From assembly GCA_029261995.1 (NCBI GenBank), contig JAJDAF010000013.1, positions 1 through 64,000 of the forward strand: DNA of 64,000 bases, written 5' to 3'. The notes under the pieces are model-generated. The model was given only the letters and a program-made list of their open reading frames with translations, ran no database searches and was not told the origin of the DNA. Shown piece by piece: positions 58,035 through 64,000 of the stretch. The stretch comes from Candidatus Zhuqueibacterota bacterium (lineage in GTDB: Bacteria > Zhuqueibacterota > Zhuqueibacteria > Oceanimicrobiales > Oceanimicrobiaceae). Each line of letters starts with the position of its first letter. Position 1 is the stretch's first letter. The position numbers and the translations under genes are program-made.

Positions 58035-59585
58035 TTACTCTCCAGATCCCAGGTCGAAACGACTGATTGTATTGAAAGGAGAAGCAGGCAGTCCTTCTTT
58101 GTTGACTAGATTCGGCACAGCTTCTTCGTGCCAGCCGAACCGCACAGCCAGCGGATTATCTACTTGACCACTCCAGACTTCAACTTCATTTCCCTTGATC
58201 AGAGCCTGGGCTCTGACAAATATGGTGTCAGTCCCGGCAATCTCAAACCAATCCAGCGGCTTCCCATCTCTGCTCATCAGACCGCTTTCAGCATGGTCAA
58301 ACTGAATCCGAATCTTGGCGTTTGAAACATGCATCGAGCGATATAACGGTCCCGAGTACACAATGTCTTTCTGCCCATATGATTTAGCCAAAGCCCAAAG
58401 TGCCAATCTTCTCCCTACCTCCTGCTTATTCCTTGGGTGGATATCATACAGGTTGCCGATATCGGTCGTTACCGCCATGCCTGTATTTTGGATAGTCAGG
58501 GCTTTTCTCTGGGCCTCACGGGTTACAGCCAGGTTTCCCGCCCTGGCTGGGCCGGGATACCCATAGCTGAACGGCGCCAACTGCACGTAGTAAAACGGAA
58601 AATCTCCGATTCCCCAGACCTCTCGCCAACCCAGGATAAGCGCCTTCATTTTTTCAAAATAGATGGGCCCGTCATTCCGATTCGCTTCGCCTTGATACCA
58701 GATTGCGCCACGAATCCCGAAAGGGACGAGTGCATGAACTTGCCCATTGTAAAGAGCCGTTGGCTTTTGCCTCTCCTCCAAGGGAAACCGAGCCAACGAA
58801 GGCATTGTGGGTATCTCGTTTTTGTCGGCAAATGCTTTCCTGGCTTCAGGGAGCCACAATTCAATTTCCTGTAGTGAGTTGCCCAGCTCCTCCCGGTACT
58901 TTGCTTCTGCTGATTCTATTTCGTCCACAATCTGCTGCAACTGATCGACCAATTTGAATCCGCCTGGCGGAGTCCACGGCTCGATACGCGTTCCTCCCCA
59001 CGATGTGTGAATTAAACCAATCGGGACACCCAGCTTCTTGTGAAGCATTCTACCAAAGAAGTAAGACACGGCGGAAAAATCGATGGCCGTGGTGGGATCA
59101 CATTCCTGCCACGCGGCACCCACATCTTCTTGTGGACGGCCGGAAGCTCTCCTCGGAACCTGGAACAAACGGATGTGCGGATAATTCGCTGCCAGTATTT
59201 CGCGGACGTTGTCATCTATCGTTCGCACCCGCCATGCCATATTCGATTGGCCGGAGCAAATCCAGACTTCGCCGACGAGCACGTTCTCCAACGTGATCGA
59301 ATTGTTGCCCTCGATTCGCATAACAAAAGGCCCGCCAGCCTTCATCGCCGGCAATTCAAGCCGCCATTTCCCATGCTTGTCTGCTCTGGCGGTTGCTCTG
59401 CCGTTTTCAATCTGAACCGCTACTGACTCTCCCGGGTCAGCCCACCCCCAGATTTGTATGGGGAGCTCCTGCTGCAGCACCATGTTGCTGCCAATTACAG
59501 CCGGCATCCGGACATCCGAAAATAGTAGGTCTGCCTGGATGAAAAGGGCGGCCAGGGCAGGAAGCCACGTGCAAAGTCTTCTCAT
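58035..59585 (-). CDS. Sialate O-acetylesterase-like SGNH hydrolase, secreted
   Basis: 516 aa with a signal peptide (about 1-22). The nucleophile lies in SGQSNMAW (Ser114), the oxyanion block is IWYQGEANRND, and a DxxH-type pair occurs in YDIHPRNKQEVGRRLA, so the triad looks complete. The family removes O-acetyl groups from sialic acids or other glycans. It probably deacetylates the island's glycan in the periplasm before cleavage. It lies 2 bases before the GH38 gene. Confidence 0.92.
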   Translation of the reverse strand: MRRLCTWLPALAALFIQADLLFSDVRMPAVIGSNMVLQQELPIQIWGWADPGESVAVQIENGRATARADKHGKWRLELPAMKAGGPFVMRIEGNNSITLENVLVGEVWICSGQSNMAWRVRTIDDNVREILAANYPHIRLFQVPRRASGRPQEDVGAAWQECDPTTAIDFSAVSYFFGRMLHKKLGVPIGLIHTSWGGTRIEPWTPPGGFKLVDQLQQIVDEIESAEAKYREELGNSLQEIELWLPEARKAFADKNEIPTMPSLARFPLEERQKPTALYNGQVHALVPFGIRGAIWYQGEANRNDGPIYFEKMKALILGWREVWGIGDFPFYYVQLAPFSYGYPGPARAGNLAVTREAQRKALTIQNTGMAVTTDIGNLYDIHPRNKQEVGRRLALWALAKSYGQKDIVYSGPLYRSMHVSNAKIRIQFDHAESGLMSRDGKPLDWFEIAGTDTIFVRAQALIKGNEVEVWSGQVDNPLAVRFGWHEEAVPNLVNKEGLPASPFNTISRFDLGSGE

Positions 59586-59627
59586 TTTAGATTCCCTTTG
59601 AAATTACGTATCGCTTTCGAGATGCCC

Positions 59628-61700
59628 TCACCTCTCGACAAAGCGTTTGGTAAAGGTTGGCTTCTCGCCCGCCATTTTGAGAAACAGGTCCAGAGGCACA
59701 ACTTCATAATCATCCGGGAGCCGATCGAGAATCGATTTTACCCGAGATATATCGCTGGATTCGCGAATGTGCAGCAGCAAGAAATACGGACGTGCGGCAT
59801 TCAGTTCCGCCAGCTCGACGAGATCGGCGACCGCTTCGTCTTCGGACACAGTAGGCGACAAATAGTATTCGAATGAAATCATCGGCCGGCCATCTTTATG
59901 ATAATAAGTATTGGCCGGTACATAGCCGTTGACGAATCCAATCGCGTCAGGCATGTTCTCATAATAGGCATTGACCACCGAGCCGGTGAGGTCGGCAAAT
60001 TCTTTCTCGGAAACGTGCCTGGAATAATCCATAATATCAAACACATGCAAATCCAGGCGTTTCATCAGCGAATCAGCCCGCCGGATTAGGCCCGGCAGCT
60101 TGTCCGCGGGAACAGCTTTGGGATACATGTAGCCGGGGCCGGACAACGCGCCGATGAAATAGTCGTTCGGCGTGGCCGTGCTGTAAAAGAACTCGAGCAG
60201 ACTCGGAACCAGCCAACTGTAGTTCATCAGCGTTTCCCAGGCGTAGGGGATCTCGCCGCGGCCGGGTTTCAGCCACGCGCCGATACCGATGCCATCGGTC
60301 TGAATGCAGGCGAGATAGACCTTCTTTTCCGGCTTGTAGGTCTTGCCCGGCTCGATATTGTGGTTGTTCTTGAATTCAAAGCCTTCCGAGAATCCAATCT
60401 GGTGTTCGAAGCTGATATTGGGATTGCTGTGCAGACCCAATACCGGCAGACCATAACTGGAGCAGAGGGTGACGTGCTGACTCTCCCGGTCTTTGCCGTA
60501 CGAGTGCCAGCCCATTACGAGAGCATCTGCATCCATGTCACCGAGCAGCTCTTTCGCCAGTTCAAGTTCGGTGGTGTCTTTAGGGTTGGTTGACAGGTCC
60601 TGAAAAAAGACACGGTTGGTAACTCCCCAATCCGCCACACCGGGCAGCATGACCCGGCCCGCATGGCCGCCCAGCCAAATAGTGAATTTGCGGCTGCACC
60701 GGTCCCAGTATTGTTCCTTCGCCCAACTGTAGATTTCAGTGTCGTTCATCCCGACGAACTTGCCGCGAAAGTCCGCGACCGGCGACAACCCCAGCGAATC
60801 GAGCATGGCAATCTGCTCTTCGCTCGCCACCACCGCGTCTTCCAGGCCGGCCACGGTATACGCGACGATCAGCGAGGTGCGCACATCTTTGTCCCACACC
60901 ACATATCCTTTGACGTGGTCGCGGAACGTGGCCAGTGCTTCGGCCGGGGTGCTGAGTTTGGTAAAAGCGTAACCGTGGTCCTGTTTGTACCAGTCGTACA
61001 AACGCTGGGTGTAAGTGAATTGCCAGGTCTCGGGGTAGATGAAATAGAGATTCGCGGCATTTCGATTGGCCAACCCCTGCAGACTGATTAGCAGCGCCTG
61101 ACGCTGCAGATCACCCTTGACTTCCCAATTGTCTTCCAGGTTCATGACGTAAGCCCGGAGACTGTCCTTGACCTTAAACACATACTTGGCGGTTGGCTGA
61201 TCGGAACGCGATTCGCGCTCGATGGTGTAGGTGAGAAAGGTCTTGTTCTTGGATACCGTGAGGGTGTGGGTTTCATTGAGGGTGGCCGTACCCTGCGAAA
61301 TATCGACTTCATATTGCTGCTGCATCAGCAACGTGCGGCCGTTATCTTTCCAGGTAGCGGTAACGATGCGATCGCTACCATGCCTGGCATGTAGAGCGGA
61401 ATAGATGGTGCTGAGTGTGGTCCGATGTGTGACAGGCACGCGATTCGGTTTGCCGTCAGTAGAGACCCGGAGTGTATCGATGCGGTCACGTCGACGACCC
61501 CAGGTGCGGATGATCGTGACGTTCTGTTCGTCCACCGAGATGTTCATCTCGAAATTCCGGGAGTAGCGATTGACGTTTGGACTCATGGGTCTTACGATTT
61601 CCCAGGTGTTGGTTAACCCGGAATCGTCAGCCGCTTGAAGTGGATGAAGCAGAACGCATAATGCGATAATCGTAAGAGACAGCACGCTACTGAGATTCAT
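59628..61700 (-). CDS. GxGYxYP-family putative glycoside hydrolase, secreted
   Basis: 690 aa with a signal peptide (about 1-23). The family name motif is present as GPGYMYP (about 520). Other features are a polysaccharide-deacetylase-like or TIM-like central region (LFKMAGH-type pieces absent) with VFDIMDYSRHV and YYLSPTVSEDEAVADL. The N-terminal 170 residues are beta-rich (a carbohydrate-binding-like domain). No member has a settled substrate as far as I know. It sits 42 bases before the acetylesterase gene. Confidence 0.85.
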   Translation of the reverse strand: MNLSSVLSLTIIALCVLLHPLQAADDSGLTNTWEIVRPMSPNVNRYSRNFEMNISVDEQNVTIIRTWGRRRDRIDTLRVSTDGKPNRVPVTHRTTLSTIYSALHARHGSDRIVTATWKDNGRTLLMQQQYEVDISQGTATLNETHTLTVSKNKTFLTYTIERESRSDQPTAKYVFKVKDSLRAYVMNLEDNWEVKGDLQRQALLISLQGLANRNAANLYFIYPETWQFTYTQRLYDWYKQDHGYAFTKLSTPAEALATFRDHVKGYVVWDKDVRTSLIVAYTVAGLEDAVVASEEQIAMLDSLGLSPVADFRGKFVGMNDTEIYSWAKEQYWDRCSRKFTIWLGGHAGRVMLPGVADWGVTNRVFFQDLSTNPKDTTELELAKELLGDMDADALVMGWHSYGKDRESQHVTLCSSYGLPVLGLHSNPNISFEHQIGFSEGFEFKNNHNIEPGKTYKPEKKVYLACIQTDGIGIGAWLKPGRGEIPYAWETLMNYSWLVPSLLEFFYSTATPNDYFIGALSGPGYMYPKAVPADKLPGLIRRADSLMKRLDLHVFDIMDYSRHVSEKEFADLTGSVVNAYYENMPDAIGFVNGYVPANTYYHKDGRPMISFEYYLSPTVSEDEAVADLVELAELNAARPYFLLLHIRESSDISRVKSILDRLPDDYEVVPLDLFLKMAGEKPTFTKRFVER

Positions 61701-61797
61701 TAACTTTTCCTCCTGAGATACTGAGTTTCACTGGTGTTTCAAGAAATCCGTGCCAATCCGAGTAATCCGTGGCTCTCCTCAATGTCCGGCGCGCCGG

Positions 61798-63750
61798 CTA
61801 TTCAAGGCTGGTCAAGACCTCGAATTCAGGCAGAGCGTCGCGGTCGAAGATTTTCAGCTCCAGTCTTTTCTCATCCTTGACAATTTCAACTAACCAGGCA
61901 TCCTCTGTCTTTCTGATTGATATTTCCGGTGCTGCTTCGTCCGCGAGCAACGGTACACCGGCCATTATAATCAAGGCCTCTTTGGCCTTCTCTGTTGCTG
62001 CTACGTCGACATAGGGGTGAACACCAACGGAATCAGGGAGAGACAATCTCGTCGCCCGAACACCCACCTCCGGATCACCTGCGCACACACCGAAGAATTT
62101 GGCGTGCGGCCTGGAAATCGTAAAACTGTTTTCTTCTGCCTTACAAACGGCTTTCCCGTCTCTGTTTTCCGAAAACCATCGCGCCTCGAAGGAGGACGGT
62201 TCCTTTAATTTCATCAACTTGTCGACCACGATCAGACTGGGAATGGACCGAAATACAAGCGTCGTTCGCGTGACCGATTTTACATCTCCATTGACCAGCG
62301 CGTATGCGTCCGTTGCATCGCTGGCCCAGAAATCGTAGTCCAGCTTCTGACCTGCCCGGACTATCCTGGCGGCAGACTTGCCTGCATTCGTCCCCTCTTC
62401 GCCATGATGGTATTGTTGCCCCGCATCGTCGATCACGACCGTATTGTGAGCGAGTGACGTCCGCAGGAACCAGCCGGGATTCCTTGCATCGTAGGTCGGG
62501 CGATACTGATCTGCGAGCAGGATTTCGCCGCCGTATTTCAAAATGACGGAATTGCGGTCGGCGTGTTCATGGTTAGCGGGTCCGCCGCTACGCATGGCAA
62601 CGACCAGATCGTTCATTTCATAGCCCGTTCGCGTCACAATCCAGTCGAGGCTCAGATGTCGAAAATAGGTACTCGGTGCAGGCGGCGCGGGCTTGACCGT
62701 TGGATCGTAATGCAGAAATGAAAAGATGTCGTGTTTCGGCGCATAATTCAGGGCAACGTGTTGCGACAACTCGTCCCGGGATCGACGCGCGACCCAAAAT
62801 CCGACAGCGGAACTAAGGCTGTTTGCAGCATCCCCAAAGTTCACGCTGCCGCCAGAATTGAGATGGTGCGGCATGAACATCGCCAGATTAAAGTCCATCA
62901 TGCCGGTGTAATTGGCGGCGTCGAACAGGTCAACTCCTTCTTTGCGCTTCACAACCTCCATCAGGTAAATGAGATAGGTCATGGCGTAATTGCAGTAGGA
63001 CACGCCCTCATCATAACTGCCGTCAGTCTCGAAAAGCTGGGCCGAGCGATAGTAGCTGTCCATGAGCATTTCTCGCCACTTCTCAACGCGGTCATCATTG
63101 CCTTCAAGTGTGTAGATTGCCAGCGCCAGCCCCCCGGAAATGACAGCCCGAAAGTTATTGTGTCCCAGGATAACCGGCCAGCGGCTCATGTCAGGAACAT
63201 CAAATCTGTATGGCTGTTCCGGATCAAAACTCCAGCCATTGACGCTTTCGGGATAGCGCATGCCGTGCAGCGCCAGGGTTAGGGGCACACATCCCTTTTT
63301 CGCTATTTGCTGCAATATCGCGGAGCGTTCTTCAGGCGACAAGAGATCATATATCCAGTCATACCCTAACGACATCCAGGCAGTCAAGCGCCCGGCTTTT
63401 AAAAAGCCGAGAGTATGCTTACCATCTTCCAGAAAAACATCCCAACGCTTGAGCTTGAGTACCTTCAGCATTTCTTCGCGTGCCAGTTCGCCCCGTTGCC
63501 GATCGCCGGTAACGGCATACAAGAACGCCTCTCTCAGAAAATTGCCATCTTTTTCGACGTCAGCATCCAGCAAAGACTGCCAATAGGCGTGAAACATTGG
63601 GAGGCTTGCGTTCTCAGCGATTCGAGGAATGTCTTCCTTTGAGAACAGGAGGTTCACCGGGAATCCATCAGCAGGCGCAGCGGCATATGATAGATTGCTG
63701 AATTGCAGTCCGGCGAGTAAAACCAGAATGGAGCTCTTGTTACTTGACAT
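61798..63750 (-). CDS. Heparinase II/III-like polysaccharide lyase, secreted
   Basis: 650 aa from the ATG at 63750; an in-frame ATG nine codons upstream (63777) is also possible. A signal peptide ends LSYAAAP. The alpha-toroid (GYDWIYDLLSPEERSAI, DGSYDEGVSYCNYAMTYLIYLMEV) is followed by the heparinase II/III beta-sandwich with PANHEHADRNSVILKYGGE and SLAHNTVVID, where the His and Tyr residues expected for lyase chemistry are present. It probably cleaves an acidic (uronate-containing) polysaccharide. It is the first complete gene of the minus-strand island. Confidence 0.88.
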   Translation of the reverse strand: MSSNKSSILVLLAGLQFSNLSYAAAPADGFPVNLLFSKEDIPRIAENASLPMFHAYWQSLLDADVEKDGNFLREAFLYAVTGDRQRGELAREEMLKVLKLKRWDVFLEDGKHTLGFLKAGRLTAWMSLGYDWIYDLLSPEERSAILQQIAKKGCVPLTLALHGMRYPESVNGWSFDPEQPYRFDVPDMSRWPVILGHNNFRAVISGGLALAIYTLEGNDDRVEKWREMLMDSYYRSAQLFETDGSYDEGVSYCNYAMTYLIYLMEVVKRKEGVDLFDAANYTGMMDFNLAMFMPHHLNSGGSVNFGDAANSLSSAVGFWVARRSRDELSQHVALNYAPKHDIFSFLHYDPTVKPAPPAPSTYFRHLSLDWIVTRTGYEMNDLVVAMRSGGPANHEHADRNSVILKYGGEILLADQYRPTYDARNPGWFLRTSLAHNTVVIDDAGQQYHHGEEGTNAGKSAARIVRAGQKLDYDFWASDATDAYALVNGDVKSVTRTTLVFRSIPSLIVVDKLMKLKEPSSFEARWFSENRDGKAVCKAEENSFTISRPHAKFFGVCAGDPEVGVRATRLSLPDSVGVHPYVDVAATEKAKEALIIMAGVPLLADEAAPEISIRKTEDAWLVEIVKDEKRLELKIFDRDALPEFEVLTSLE

Positions 63751-63883
63751 GATTGAAGAATAACGGAAGAATCTCATGGTATTCCACTCAAAATGAATTC
63801 TCTAAGAATGTTGAATTTATGGCTGCAGGTACAAAAGCCGTGGGTGCAAGTTGTTTGAGAACGACCATCCTTTGAGGGGCAAA

Positions 63884-64000
63884 CTATATTCGTTTTCTGG
63901 CTCCTCCGGGAGGTTGTTGCAGAAAGCTCAAATCTGTGAATTGCTTATCGGGATCAGCACCCTGGTGTCGAACATTGTTTTGATGATGCGGCCCCTCGGA
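63884..64000 (-). CDS. 3' end of a minus-strand gene cut by the window edge
   Basis: About 38 codons are open from the right edge to TAG at 63884-63886, ending SFLQQPPGGARKRI. The amino-acid choice looks coding, but the piece is too short to name and no partner motif is seen. It could be another gene of the carbohydrate run; it could also be chance. Confidence 0.3.
   Translation of the reverse strand, partial: SEGPHHQNNVRHQGADPDKQFTDLSFLQQPPGGARKRI

Overview
The window reads as chromosomal DNA of an uncultivated Gram-negative bacterium, most likely from the FCB superphylum (Calditrichota/KSB1-like). Support comes from lipoproteins and outer-membrane beta-barrel proteins with terminal aromatic residues, a MoxR/BatA/DUF4175 envelope operon, an RRM-type RNA-binding protein, an endonuclease III lacking a complete iron-sulfur ligand set, and a pyruvate:ferredoxin oxidoreductase paired with a DHOD-like protein. 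The taxon is an inference from gene content; no rRNA or tRNA gene was recognised.

Layout. 0.2-6.4 kb: a four-helix-bundle protein with two compensating frame shifts, an aldehyde dehydrogenase, endonuclease III, a DPP III-like (M49) lipoprotein and an M48 lipoprotein protease. 6.5-21.7 kb (minus): a compact operon of TPR/gluzincin protein, two DUF4159 proteins, MoxR ATPase, DUF58, BatA-type VWA, DUF4175 coiled-coil and VWA/GATase-like proteins, ending in a caspase-fold protein without a catalytic cysteine. 22.0-28.8 kb: a double-PDZ lipoprotein, an M1 peptidase fused to a predicted beta-barrel, an RRM protein and a second M1 peptidase. 29.1-36.4 kb: DHOD-like/nifJ pair, a sugar nucleotidyltransferase, an outer-membrane protein and a terminator.

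36.5-43.6 kb is a plastic region: a RelE-type toxin-antitoxin pair, an IS3-family element (IS150-like ends) whose transposase carries an internal TAG, and two tandem DNRLRE-RHS modules with near-identical cores but unrelated C-terminal tips. Each module is followed by a small membrane-protein gene that could be an immunity gene. One of these is cut by the IS, one RHS copy carries a 1-nt core frameshift, and the other carries an insertion-associated frameshift in its leader. A GmhA-type isomerase and a decayed coding remnant follow.

43.6-64 kb is a carbohydrate island: xylBA on the plus strand converges on a minus-strand run of nine genes (heparinase-like, GxGYxYP, sialate O-acetylesterase-like, GH38, UroD-like, MFS-HEAT fusion, PhyH-like, six-hairpin glycosidase-like, secreted toroid-like protein). 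No SusC/SusD pair is seen. The gene set suggests periplasmic cleavage and deacetylation of a complex (possibly uronate/xylose/mannose-containing) glycan, import by MFS, and cytoplasmic finishing by GH38 and the six-hairpin enzyme.
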